From positions 199,288-263,287 of the forward strand of contig NZ_AQXF01000005.1 in assembly GCF_000375545.1 (NCBI RefSeq): a DNA stretch of 64,000 bases, read 5' to 3'. Each line of letters begins with the position of its first letter. Position 1 is the first letter of the stretch. The notes beneath the pieces were generated by a model. It did not search any database and was not told the origin of the DNA. It worked only from the letters and a program-made list of their open reading frames with translations. The translations under genes were made by a program, and so were the position numbers. Of the stretch, positions 47,884 to 56,846 are shown piece after piece. Origin of the DNA: Kordiimonas gwangyangensis DSM 19435 = JCM 12864 (lineage in GTDB: Bacteria > Pseudomonadota > Alphaproteobacteria > Sphingomonadales > Kordiimonadaceae).

Positions 47884-47899
47884 TTGACGTTTTGGTCAA
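47884..47899. promoter_or_regulatory. RutR-like operator, site c (divergent BMP/upp)
   Basis: TTGAC (47884-47888), GTTTTG, GTCAA (47895-47899). It is the only such site in the 216-base gap between two divergent operons, one for nucleoside uptake and breakdown and one for base salvage, so one regulator bound here could act on both. It lies 70 bases before the upp start. Confidence 0.6.
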
Positions 47900-47968
47900 G
47901 ATTAGGTCGACAAGCGCCGTGCATACCCCTATGAAATGGACATTTCTTGAAGGCGACGGAGTCACAGA

Positions 47969-48607
47969 ATGACCCAGAATGTAACCGTGGTGGACCACCC
48001 GCTGGTGCAGCACAAGCTCACGCTGATGCGGCGCAAGGAAGCAAGCACAGCGGAGTTCCGGAAGCTTTTGCGCGAGATCGGCCTGTTCCTTGGATATGAG
48101 GCGCTGCGCGACCTGCCGCTTGGCAAGATCCAGATCGAGACACCTGTTTGTCCGACGGAAGCGCCCGTGCTCGCAGGCAAGAAGCTGACCTTCATCTCTG
48201 TACTGCGTGCAGGCGACGGCCTTCTGGGGCCGATGCTGGACCTTGTACCGTCCGCGCGTGTTGGTCAGATTGGCCTCGCACGGGATGAAGAAACACTTCA
48301 ACCGACCAAATATTTCTTTAAAGTACCAAACGACCTGAATGACCGGTTGAACGTCGTGCTCGACCCGATGCTCGCCACCGGCCATTCGGCTGTCCGGGCT
48401 GTGCAGGAAATCAAGGATGCAGGGGCAACCGACATCCGTTTTGTATGCCTGCTCGCTGCGCCTGAGGGCATCAAGACCTTCACGGAAGCGCACCCGGATG
48501 TGCCTGTTGTCACCGCCGCCATTGATGAGAAGCTGAATGAAAAAGCTTACATCGTACCCGGCCTTGGTGACGCAGGAGACAGACTGTTTGGAACCAAAGG
48601 GGCCTAA
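47969..48607 (+). CDS. upp: Uracil phosphoribosyltransferase
   Basis: Converts uracil and PRPP to UMP. The 212-residue protein has [20 protein letters not shown] at the N-terminus, [19 protein letters not shown] near residue 75 and the PRPP motif [15 protein letters not shown] near 129, ending with [20 protein letters not shown]-type site precedes ATG 47969. It is the first gene of a rightward salvage operon. Confidence 0.97.
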   Translation: MTQNVTVVDHPLVQHKLTLMRRKEASTAEFRKLLREIGLFLGYEALRDLPLGKIQIETPVCPTEAPVLAGKKLTFISVLRAGDGLLGPMLDLVPSARVGQIGLARDEETLQPTKYFFKVPNDLNDRLNVVLDPMLATGHSAVRAVQEIKDAGATDIRFVCLLAAPEGIKTFTEAHPDVPVVTAAIDEKLNEKAYIVPGLGDAGDRLFGTKGA

Positions 48608-48613
48608 GGCATC

Positions 48614-49168
48614 ATGAGTGTGACGAAAAAATATGTAACCGCGCAGGAACTTCTGGACGATTCGTTCCAGCTCGGCATCCAAATCCTGCAGAGCGGCTTC
48701 CGGCCCAAGTTTATTGTTGGCGTCTGGCGTGGTGGTACACCGACCGGCATCGCGGTTCAGGAAATCCTTGATTACTACGGTGTGCATACGGACCATATCG
48801 CGATCCGCACATCGTCCTATATCGGCATGCAGCAGCAGAAAGAGGTCAAGGTTCATGGCCTCGAGTACATCATCAACAACATCAACGCTGAAGACAGCCT
48901 GCTCATTGTTGATGATGTGTTCGATAGTGGCCGTTCGATTGATGCTATCGTCAATCACCTGCGCGCCAAATGCCGCCGCAACACGCCTGAGATCATCAAG
49001 ATCGCAACCGTGTTCTACAAGCCTAAGCGCAACGTGACCCAGCTGGTGCCTGATTTCTATTGCCGTGAGACTGACGACTGGCTGGTGTTCCCGCATGAGC
49101 TTTCCGACATGTCGCGCGACGAGATCCGGACCCACAAGGGTCTTGATCTTCCTGAAATCGAAATCTAG
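48614..49168 (+). CDS. Purine (hypoxanthine-type) phosphoribosyltransferase
   Basis: A 184-residue type I phosphoribosyltransferase. The PRPP loop LLIVDDVFDSGRS near residue 96 and the pyrophosphate loop VGVWRGGTPTGIAV near 35 are clear. The C-terminal hood is not well enough known to fix the base; hypoxanthine or guanine is likely because the next gene is punA. It lies 6 bases after upp. Confidence 0.83.
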   Translation: MSVTKKYVTAQELLDDSFQLGIQILQSGFRPKFIVGVWRGGTPTGIAVQEILDYYGVHTDHIAIRTSSYIGMQQQKEVKVHGLEYIINNINAEDSLLIVDDVFDSGRSIDAIVNHLRAKCRRNTPEIIKIATVFYKPKRNVTQLVPDFYCRETDDWLVFPHELSDMSRDEIRTHKGLDLPEIEI

Positions 49169-49183
49169 GCGGGGGGCGCTGTC

Positions 49184-50002
49184 ATGAGTTTTGAAAAGGT
49201 TCAGGAATGCGCTGCCTTTATACGCTCAAAGGTGGAAGGCGACTTGCCGAAACTGGCGATGGTGCTCGGTAGTGGCCTCAATAGCCTCGCGGACGCCATG
49301 GATGATGCGACTGTATTCTCCTACGCTGACCTGCCCGGCTTTCCGAAGCCGACGGTTGAGGGCCACGCAGGCCGCATGCTGATTGGCAAGCTTGAAGGCA
49401 AGCCGGTTATCTGCATGCAGGGCCGCGCGCACGCTTATGAAGGCCACTCGGAAGAGAAGCTCGCTTTCTCAACCCGTGTGCTGTGGGCACTGGGTGTTGA
49501 AACGCTCCTTCTCACCAACGCGGCAGGCAGCCTGCGCGCGGAAGTGGGCCCCGGCAGCCTGATGGCAATCACCGATCACATCAATTTCTCCGGCATCAAC
49601 CCGCTTGTGGGTGTGAACGACGACCGTTTTGGTGTGCGTTTCCCGGATGTGACCGAAGCGTGGGACAAGGCACTGACGAAGAAGCTGCACAAATGCGCCA
49701 AAAGCCTGAACATCGATCTGCATGACGGTGTCTACCTGATGGCCAAGGGCCCGAACTTCGAGACCCCGGCCGAGATTCGCGCCTTCCGTGTGATGGGTGC
49801 AGACGCCGTCGGCATGTCCACCGTGCCGGAATGCCTGGTTGCAAAACATGTCGGCATGAAAGTGATTGGTATCAGCTCAATCACCAACCTCGCAGCTGGC
49901 ATGCAGGCCGAGCTTACGCACCATGAAACCATGGAATATGGCGCCATCGCCGCTGTGAATCTTGAAAAACTTCTCCGCGCCTTTGTTGAAGAAGTACTTT
50001 GA
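49184..50002 (+). CDS. punA: Purine-nucleoside phosphorylase, trimeric type
   Basis: Splits inosine and guanosine (and deoxy forms) with phosphate. The 272-residue protein belongs to the class II trimeric family: MVLGSGLNSLADAM near residue 26, GRAHAYEGHS near 84, LLTNAAGSLRAEVGPG near 107 and FETPAEIRAFRVMGADAVGM near 190. It ends the rightward operon 15 bases after the phosphoribosyltransferase gene and is followed by a strong terminator. Confidence 0.95.
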   Translation: MSFEKVQECAAFIRSKVEGDLPKLAMVLGSGLNSLADAMDDATVFSYADLPGFPKPTVEGHAGRMLIGKLEGKPVICMQGRAHAYEGHSEEKLAFSTRVLWALGVETLLLTNAAGSLRAEVGPGSLMAITDHINFSGINPLVGVNDDRFGVRFPDVTEAWDKALTKKLHKCAKSLNIDLHDGVYLMAKGPNFETPAEIRAFRVMGADAVGMSTVPECLVAKHVGMKVIGISSITNLAAGMQAELTHHETMEYGAIAAVNLEKLLRAFVEEVL

Positions 50003-50025
50003 ACCTTTTTCTGCTATTCAATGAG

Positions 50026-50057
50026 AAAAGCCCGGCAATCTTGCCGGGCTTTTTTTT
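50026..50057. terminator. Bidirectional intrinsic terminator
   Basis: AAAAGCCCGGCAA (50026-50038) pairs with TTGCCGGGCTTTT (50041-50053). Rightward a run of eight T reaches 50057 and serves punA; leftward the stem is followed by TTTT and serves the ALDH16-type gene. Confidence 0.93.
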
Positions 50058-50073
50058 AGTTTGGGGCGGCGCC

Positions 50074-52482
50074 TTAGTAGGACTTGCCGCCCTCATTGGC
50101 GTCGCCGTATGGCACCCAAATGTTTTTCACTTCCGTCGCACGGTCCATGAGGCCGCGGGCGGACATCTGCTCAGGGCTCGTGAAGTCATAGGCCTTACCG
50201 TAGTTCAGCCACACGCGCTTCATGTTGTCGGCCGACGCTTCTTCAATGGCTTTGGAGCCCTCACGTGACCCGAAATACCACAGGCCATCCACACCATAGT
50301 GTTTGGCCATCGGCAGTGCCATCTCATCCCGGTTCCCGGTGACAATATTGACCACACCACCCGGCAGGTCTGATGTCTCAAGGATCTGGTAGAAGTCGGT
50401 TGCGATGAGCGGATACCGCTCGGACGGGATGATGACCGACGTATTGCCACCAGCAACCGCAAACGCCATAAGGGTAACAAACGCCAATAGCGGTGCTTCG
50501 TCCGGGCACACGATACCGATGGTGCCCACGGCTTCATTCATCGCAAGCGCCACGCCACGCAGCGGCGGGCTATGCACCGCACCGTCGTGTTTGTCTGCCA
50601 TGGCCGCGGCGGCGAACAGGCGTTTGACCGACAGGTCCACCTCCGCCATCGCCGCTTTCTCGGACGCGCCCGTCAGGTCCATCAAACGTTCGGTAAACTC
50701 ATCCGAACGGTAGCTGAGGTTCTCGGCGATATAGTATAGTATCTGCGCGCGCAGGTGGGTGGCCGTGCCAGCCCAACCGGCGGCCTTGTTCGCCGCCTCA
50801 ACCGCGTTCCTTATATCCTTGTAGTTGCCCGCGCCCACGAGGCCCTTGAGGTTGCCCTTCTTGTCCACGACCGGCGTGCTGTCGCCACCATCAGGCCGTG
50901 CCTGCTTGCCGCCGATATACATCTTGGCGGTACGGTCGAGGCCCGGCATGCCGGTGCCTGCTTTTGGCATGGCAACCGCGTCCGGTTTCGCAATCGGGGC
51001 CCAGTCCTTGAGTGCCGCTTCATATTTGGGGCGCATATAGGCCATCATGCCCTCGCGCCCACCTTCACGGCCAAAGCCGCTTTCCCGGTAGCCACCGAAG
51101 CCGACTGCGGCATCGAACATATTGGTGGCGTTGATCCATACCACACCCGCCTTGATGGCAGGTGCCACTTCAAGCGCGCGGGAAATGCTTTCGGACCAAA
51201 TGGTCGCGGCAAGGCCATAGCGCGTGTTATTGGCAAGGCCCACGGCCTCCGCCTGCGTACGGAAGGTGATCGCGGTCAGCACCGGGCCAAACACCTCTTC
51301 CTTGAAGAGGATATTGTCGGTGCCCACACCGGTGACGAGGGTCGGTGGGTAGAACACACCCTCTTCCGGCATGTCGCACTCAGCCTGCCAGATGACAGCA
51401 CCTTCGCTTTCGCCCTGTTTGATCAGGCCTTCGATGCGGTCTTTCTGTTCCTTGTCCACCACGGCGCCAATGTCGATGCATTTATCAAGGCTATGGCCAA
51501 CGCGAAGCGTGGACATGCGGCGCTTGAGTTTTTCAAGGAAACGGTCAGCAATGCCTTCCTGAACGAGCAAGCGCGAGCCTGCGCAGCAGACCTGGCCCTG
51601 GTTGAACCAGATCGCGTCCACAAGTCCTTCTATGGCGCCGTCGATATCCGCATCTTCGAACACGATATAGGGTGACTTGCCACCAAGCTCGAGCGTGAGC
51701 TTCTTGCCCGAGCCCGCAATCGCGCGGCGGATGATCTTGCCAACGTCCGTTGAGCCGGTGAAAGCCACTTTGTCGACGTCAGAGTTCACCAGCATGGCGC
51801 CCGTGTCGCCCTCACCTGTGATGATGTTGACCACACCTTTCGGCAGGCCCGCTTCCACACATAGTTCCGCGAATTTGAGTGCGGTGAGCGAGGTGAACTC
51901 AGCCGGCTTCAGCACCACTGTGTTACCAGCCGCAAGCGCCGGGGCCACTTTCCACGCCAGCATCAGCAGCGGGAAGTTCCACGGGATCACCTGCCCGGCA
52001 ACACCAAGCGGTTCATGGTGCGGAAATTCTTCATCCATCAACTGCGCCCAACCGGCGTGGTGATAGAAATGGCGCGCCACAAGCGGGATGTCGATATCCC
52101 GGCTTTCGCGGATCGGCTTACCGTTATCAAGGCTTTCAAGCACAGCAAGGATACGGCTGTGTTTCTGCACGAGGCGCGCCAGCGCATACAGATAGCGCGC
52201 GCGGCCATGACCACCAAGGAGCGCCCAGCGACCTTGCGCCTTGCGTGCGGCTGCGACCGCAGCGTCAACTTCGTCCTGGCCAGCAGCAGTGATGTCAGCC
52301 AGTTTTTCGCCGGTTGCAGGGCTGTAGGTCGCAAATGTTTTTGCGCCCTTCGGTTTCACCCATTCGCCATCGATGAACAGGCCAAAGCTTGCCTTGTTGG
52401 CCTTCAGCCAGTCATCCACATTCTTGCGGCTTTCGGCTGCCAGGGCATAGTCCATGCTTTCAAAACTTTCTTTCACACTCAT
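50074..52482 (-). CDS. ALDH16-type two-domain aldehyde dehydrogenase
   Basis: An 802-residue fusion. The first domain (about 1-490) is a complete aldehyde dehydrogenase with PWNFP near residue 169, the general base in LELGGKSPY near 265 and catalytic Cys299 in NQGQVCCAGS. The second (about 540-780) has the same fold but lacks the catalytic Cys and Glu: CPDEAPLLAF replaces the PWNFP block and VWLNYGKAYDF ends it. This is the layout of ALDH16 proteins of bacteria and animals. The gene follows deoC by 11 bases and most likely oxidises the acetaldehyde released by DeoC. ATG 52482 has an AGGGAGG site. Confidence 0.9.
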   Translation of the reverse strand: MSVKESFESMDYALAAESRKNVDDWLKANKASFGLFIDGEWVKPKGAKTFATYSPATGEKLADITAAGQDEVDAAVAAARKAQGRWALLGGHGRARYLYALARLVQKHSRILAVLESLDNGKPIRESRDIDIPLVARHFYHHAGWAQLMDEEFPHHEPLGVAGQVIPWNFPLLMLAWKVAPALAAGNTVVLKPAEFTSLTALKFAELCVEAGLPKGVVNIITGEGDTGAMLVNSDVDKVAFTGSTDVGKIIRRAIAGSGKKLTLELGGKSPYIVFEDADIDGAIEGLVDAIWFNQGQVCCAGSRLLVQEGIADRFLEKLKRRMSTLRVGHSLDKCIDIGAVVDKEQKDRIEGLIKQGESEGAVIWQAECDMPEEGVFYPPTLVTGVGTDNILFKEEVFGPVLTAITFRTQAEAVGLANNTRYGLAATIWSESISRALEVAPAIKAGVVWINATNMFDAAVGFGGYRESGFGREGGREGMMAYMRPKYEAALKDWAPIAKPDAVAMPKAGTGMPGLDRTAKMYIGGKQARPDGGDSTPVVDKKGNLKGLVGAGNYKDIRNAVEAANKAAGWAGTATHLRAQILYYIAENLSYRSDEFTERLMDLTGASEKAAMAEVDLSVKRLFAAAAMADKHDGAVHSPPLRGVALAMNEAVGTIGIVCPDEAPLLAFVTLMAFAVAGGNTSVIIPSERYPLIATDFYQILETSDLPGGVVNIVTGNRDEMALPMAKHYGVDGLWYFGSREGSKAIEEASADNMKRVWLNYGKAYDFTSPEQMSARGLMDRATEVKNIWVPYGDANEGGKSY

Positions 52483-52493
52483 CAAAGCCTCCC

Positions 52494-53465
52494 TTAGCCC
52501 ATTGGATGGCGGTAACCCGCCGAGTAGCCGCCAAAGGCGTGATATTCAAGCTGGCGCTCAAGGTCGCCGAGCAGGCTTGAAGCACCAAAGCGGAACAGCT
52601 CAGGCGAGAGCCAGTCGCGGCCCACTTCTTCCTTCACGAGCGCGAGGTAAGCCACAGCATCCTTCGCTGTTTTGATACCGCCCGCGGGCTTGTAGCCCAC
52701 CTTCATGCCGGTACGGTCCTGAAAGTCCCGTATCTGGCGGAGCATCACAAGGCTGACCGGAAGCGTGGCATTCACGCCTTCCATACCGGTAGAGGTTTTG
52801 ATGAAATCGGAACCGGCCATCATCGCCACCATGGATGCCTTGGCCACCTGCGTGAGGTTGCCGTGTTCGCCGGTCGCAAGGATGGTTTTCATCAGCGCAG
52901 GGCCACAGGCTTTTTTGAAGGCTTTGACTTCCTCGTAAAGCGCTTCCCAGTTGCCGGTCAGCACATTCGCGCGGGTCACCACGATATCAATCTCACGCGC
53001 GCCAGCATCGACCGAGCGGCGGATTTCCTCAAGCTTGGTTTCCATGGGTGCGAGGCCTGCAGGGAAGCCTGTCGACACCGCTGCAATGGGTACGCCCGAA
53101 TTGCCCAGCACTTTCGCGGCTTCAGGAACCATGGCGTGATAGACGCACACCGCGCCTGTCGTCAGGCCCATATCAGCCATGCCGAATTTCTCAAGGATGT
53201 CGCGGCGCACCGGGCTCATCGCCTTCTGGCACAACCGGCGCACACGGCCTGGCGTGTCATCGCCTGCGAGTGTTGTGAGGTCAATGCAACTGATCGCTTT
53301 CAGCATGAAGGCAATCTGCGCGTCCTTCTTCACCGCACGGCGGCCACCCAGTGTGCTTGTGCGGCGTTCCACCGCGCTTTTGTTGACACGGATATCGTCC
53401 AGCCAACCGACGTGGAAATCCGTACCCGTGTTCGCGCCGTCTCCGGCCTTGTTCACAGAAGTCAT
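52494..53465 (-). CDS. deoC: Deoxyribose-phosphate aldolase, animal-like type
   Basis: Cleaves 2-deoxyribose 5-phosphate to acetaldehyde and glyceraldehyde 3-phosphate. At 323 residues it is longer than E. coli DeoC (259) and resembles the human DERA type in length and in segments such as IDLTTLAGDDTPGRVRRLC near residue 61, AVCVYHAMVPEAAKVL near 105 and MKTILATGEHG near 192. The Schiff-base Lys region is VGYKPAGGIKT near 254. A RutR-like site lies 44 bases upstream. It is followed by the ALDH16-type gene. Confidence 0.94.
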   Translation of the reverse strand: MTSVNKAGDGANTGTDFHVGWLDDIRVNKSAVERRTSTLGGRRAVKKDAQIAFMLKAISCIDLTTLAGDDTPGRVRRLCQKAMSPVRRDILEKFGMADMGLTTGAVCVYHAMVPEAAKVLGNSGVPIAAVSTGFPAGLAPMETKLEEIRRSVDAGAREIDIVVTRANVLTGNWEALYEEVKAFKKACGPALMKTILATGEHGNLTQVAKASMVAMMAGSDFIKTSTGMEGVNATLPVSLVMLRQIRDFQDRTGMKVGYKPAGGIKTAKDAVAYLALVKEEVGRDWLSPELFRFGASSLLGDLERQLEYHAFGGYSAGYRHPMG

Positions 53466-53508
53466 GTTCCGTCCCGATATGAATAAACTCGTGACTAAAA
53501 GCCAGTTC

Positions 53509-53524
53509 CTGACCTAAAGGTCAA
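53509..53524. promoter_or_regulatory. RutR-like operator, site d (before deoC)
   Basis: CTGAC (53509-53513), CTAAAG, GTCAA (53520-53524). Read toward deoC it is CTTGACCTTTAGGTCAGG. It overlaps the last codon (stop) of the NCS2 permease gene. Flanking AGTTC (53504-53508) and GAACT (53525-53529) extend the symmetry. Confidence 0.6.
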
Positions 53525-55140
53525 GAACTGCTTGAAGCCGGTTCCTCATTTTTGATGAAACCAGCCGCATAAAGAAGCAGGCCTGCAATCAGGTAACCCG
53601 CTGCCAAGCGATGCGCCAGCATTTCTGCGCCGCCAAGGCTTGGGATCGCCCAAGGCAGATACATTTCCGCCGTCGGCATCACCGAGTGGATGATACCAAA
53701 TTCGGTGAAAATCGCAGCCGCAAATGCCGCAATCGTGGCGCGCCCCATCTTGCGGTCAATGATCCACACAACCATCGCCCCCCAGATAAGGCTGGTGAGG
53801 ATATACCCCCGCGCCATGGCGCCCAGCAGCATGTAGCCCGCCATCCAGTCAGCGCCAATGGCATCGCTGGCGACCTGTGCGACCCTACCGTACAAGTCTG
53901 ACACTTTTGTGTGCGCATAGTTCAGGATCCCCGGTACCGTTGCGAACAGAAGCGCCGGCGCATGTCGCACATCACCGCCGGTGAAGGCGAGGCGAAGAAT
54001 GTCACTGGCCACTACAACAAGGATCGGCTTCAAGACTGCTTCCGGAATAAGCTGCGCAGCTACCTCGATAATGCCAAGGAAGCCGATAACGGTCACAATG
54101 GCCGTTGCACCAAGAGCGTAACCCGTACGGGCGCCCATGCGTTTGTATGTAGCGTGGCCGAAATACGGGGTTGTTTGCACGATCCCGCCAAACAGCGCAG
54201 TCACTGCGGTCGCAGCAGCATCAAGCCGCACGACTTTGCCTGCATCGAACACATCACCTGTGATGCGCGCGCCCGCGACCACATTCACCGCACTCGCGGC
54301 AATCAGCAGGGCAAACGGCACGATAATGCCAAGGTTGTTGGTCACATCGCCAAACACGTTCAGGTACCCCTCGATTGTGGGCATTGGCAGCACTGGATTG
54401 AAGTTCACCGCAACGTTGACAACATAGCCCTCGCCCGCACCCGCGAACGCCAGGATATAATAAAGCACCGTACCCGCGACGATGGCGAGGATCGAGCCCG
54501 GCAAGCTGAACGGCAAGCGGTGCCCGGCGATAAGCGCGAAAGCCATGATGACAAGCGACACGATACCCACCTCGGGCAGTGAGAAAATGCCGTAGATAGC
54601 CTCAGCGCCCAGCCACACGGTCGCAATGCCTGCCATGGCGCCCACAAGCGCCATCGTTGGCAATTGTTCCTGCATCGCACGACCAAAGTAGGACAGCACA
54701 AATTTGATCGCCGCCATCCAAATGGTCGAAGCCATGCCAAGGATCCAGGCTTTGTCCGCAGCACCCTCAACGCCAAGGTCAGCCACGTTCATGGCGTAGG
54801 TTGGGCCCACGATGAAGAAACACATGCCAAAGAGCGTGGGCAGGTCCATGCCAAGCGGGATACTGGTAAGCGCGTTGTTACCTGTCTCGGCCGCTGTTTT
54901 TTTGGTCAGCCACGCGAAGACGAGGTTACCGAAAATGATACCTGCAATCGCGCCCGGAATAATGCGGCCAAAAATATGGCTCGCCGGGAAGTCGAACGCG
55001 CCCATCAGCACGCTCGCAAGCACGAACATATTGACCGTTACATCAAGGAAAAATGCCACACCTGCGTTGAGGTCGCAGGAAAACTGTGACGTGCTCGCGG
55101 CGACGCCACTGAACGCGCCTTTCTGTTTACTGTCGGCCAT
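53521..55140 (-). CDS. NCS2-type nucleobase permease
   Basis: A 539-residue inner-membrane protein with about 12-14 helices, of the xanthine/uracil and AzgA-like permease superfamily. NALTSIPLGMDLPTLFGMCF near residue 87 and GGIVQTTPYFGHATYKRM near 318 are characteristic. It would import purine or pyrimidine bases. It lies 44 bases after the adenosine deaminase gene and 55 before deoC, on the same strand. Confidence 0.83.
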   Translation of the reverse strand: MADSKQKGAFSGVAASTSQFSCDLNAGVAFFLDVTVNMFVLASVLMGAFDFPASHIFGRIIPGAIAGIIFGNLVFAWLTKKTAAETGNNALTSIPLGMDLPTLFGMCFFIVGPTYAMNVADLGVEGAADKAWILGMASTIWMAAIKFVLSYFGRAMQEQLPTMALVGAMAGIATVWLGAEAIYGIFSLPEVGIVSLVIMAFALIAGHRLPFSLPGSILAIVAGTVLYYILAFAGAGEGYVVNVAVNFNPVLPMPTIEGYLNVFGDVTNNLGIIVPFALLIAASAVNVVAGARITGDVFDAGKVVRLDAAATAVTALFGGIVQTTPYFGHATYKRMGARTGYALGATAIVTVIGFLGIIEVAAQLIPEAVLKPILVVVASDILRLAFTGGDVRHAPALLFATVPGILNYAHTKVSDLYGRVAQVASDAIGADWMAGYMLLGAMARGYILTSLIWGAMVVWIIDRKMGRATIAAFAAAIFTEFGIIHSVMPTAEMYLPWAIPSLGGAEMLAHRLAAGYLIAGLLLYAAGFIKNEEPASSSS

Positions 55141-55184
55141 ATGGTCCCCTAACTTCCCTAAATTTTATTGTTAGCCCGAACCGC

Positions 55185-56747
55185 TTACTGGAAGGAGGTG
55201 CGCTTGCGCACCGGTATGCGGAGATTGTCTTCAAAGGTGCGGAAACGTTCCTCGAGTTTCCACTGCATGCGCGCTTTTTCACTAGTGTCGAGAAGCTGCT
55301 GGCAAGCCGCGCTTGGCGCGGTACCCGCTTCAACGTCACGCTCGCACGCCTCATTTTTCCAGATACTTTCCCCACTGAGGAAGCTATAGGAAAGCGAATT
55401 GCGTGACGCGTGCCGCAGTTCAAAATACGGCACGTTATAGTCCTGATAAAAGCGCATATATTCGTGTGTGAGATCGATGCGCGACACACCCTCATCATCG
55501 GTGGAGAGCGCATAAGGCACCTGCATGTCGCGGTACAGCACGATGGGATGATCAGCGCCCGAAACACCAAGGATGGTATCATTACTGGTGAGATTGATCT
55601 CCACCATGATGTCTTCGCGCACCATCTTCTCGATCAGCTCTTCCATATTGTCTTCATAGACGATGGCGACGCCGTGGCCGATGCGTTTGGCGTGGCCAAT
55701 CTCGATCGCTTCACGGATATGGAAATCAAGCTGCTTAGGGCGCGTGAGACCAATCGTAAGCTCGCCGGCGTGGAGTGAGATATTACGCGCACCCTGGTTG
55801 CGGTAGAGATAATCAATCATGCGCATGTGCAAGGTATAGTCGCGCAGCGCAATATAGCCATCCTCTGGCGCGACAAGGTTTGCACCAACCACCATGGGCT
55901 CGTCTGCCATGACCTGCCAGCCAAGGATGAACTGGGCAAAGACAAGTGCCGGTTCAAATTCGCGCACCACTTGATGAAGCAGGCGAATTTCAACGTCACA
56001 GCCAGCGTCAGCGGCGGGTGTGCCGCACTTGAGCAGCTTGTCTTTCTTCTCATACGCCGCTTTGATTTGCTGCCGCGCGCTTGCCACAAGTTTGGGCATC
56101 TCGGCACCAAAAGCACCGCTCATCAGGGTGCGGTAGTCTTTATCCAGATCGCCGGTCAGCTTCACGTCGCCCACAAGCGGGAACAGCTCACCAAGGATGG
56201 TGGTTTCCATAAGCTCGAGATAGAGGATGTTCTGCTGTCCCGCACGGCGCGCCACTTCAGCGAGTTGGTCACCAAAACGCTTGGGGCTCGCGGTCTTGCG
56301 GTCAAAGATGACAAAAAAATCGTCGTGGCCGGACCAGTTAAGCGTCGGCACATAGGAGCGGTTCGAGAGTGAGTTGATGATGTCGCGGCGGTCATCCTTG
56401 TTGGCGCGTGCGGCTGCGGCAGTGATCCAGCCGCTCGCCTCGCAGCTATCGCCCTTTTTCATACGGATAGCCGGCACCGACATATCAGCGCACAGGCCAT
56501 CTTCCGCCGCCCAGTCCAACCAGGTTTCGGCATAAACCGCGCCGCTCAGGTGACTGTGGATATCGCCGCCTTTGGGGAAGGTTTCCATCACCGGACGCAG
56601 GCGTCCGTTCTGGGCGGACCATGCCAGCACATCACCAGCCGTGCGCGCCCGAAGGGCACGCTGGTCGTCCGCAACTGCAGCAGCCGTCACGCCAAGCGCA
56701 ACAAGGCCCGCAAGCAGACGTGTGGCCATGAATGGCATCCCCCGCAT
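55185..56747 (-). CDS. Adenosine deaminase, exported (ADGF-like)
   Basis: A 520-residue zinc deaminase of adenosine and deoxyadenosine, with an N-terminal signal peptide (to about TAAAVA, residue 26), so it works outside the cytoplasm, like animal ADGF/CECR1. Zinc and catalytic residues are in KGGDIHSHLSGAVYAETW near residue 58, SLHAGELT near 328, IGHGVAIVYED near 357 and LSTDDEGVSRI near 417. The C-terminus is longer than the cytoplasmic enzyme. ATG 56747 is chosen for its GAGGGAGG site. First gene of the ada-NCS2-deoC-ALDH16 run. Confidence 0.9.
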   Translation of the reverse strand: MRGMPFMATRLLAGLVALGVTAAAVADDQRALRARTAGDVLAWSAQNGRLRPVMETFPKGGDIHSHLSGAVYAETWLDWAAEDGLCADMSVPAIRMKKGDSCEASGWITAAAARANKDDRRDIINSLSNRSYVPTLNWSGHDDFFVIFDRKTASPKRFGDQLAEVARRAGQQNILYLELMETTILGELFPLVGDVKLTGDLDKDYRTLMSGAFGAEMPKLVASARQQIKAAYEKKDKLLKCGTPAADAGCDVEIRLLHQVVREFEPALVFAQFILGWQVMADEPMVVGANLVAPEDGYIALRDYTLHMRMIDYLYRNQGARNISLHAGELTIGLTRPKQLDFHIREAIEIGHAKRIGHGVAIVYEDNMEELIEKMVREDIMVEINLTSNDTILGVSGADHPIVLYRDMQVPYALSTDDEGVSRIDLTHEYMRFYQDYNVPYFELRHASRNSLSYSFLSGESIWKNEACERDVEAGTAPSAACQQLLDTSEKARMQWKLEERFRTFEDNLRIPVRKRTSFQ

Positions 56748-56846
56748 TTTTTCCTCCCTCAAATGCTTGCTCAAGGCATCAATACTGCCTAGGCTCGCGC
56801 ACAGCTTATCCCATCATCCGGGCAATGAACATAAGACAGATACCCA

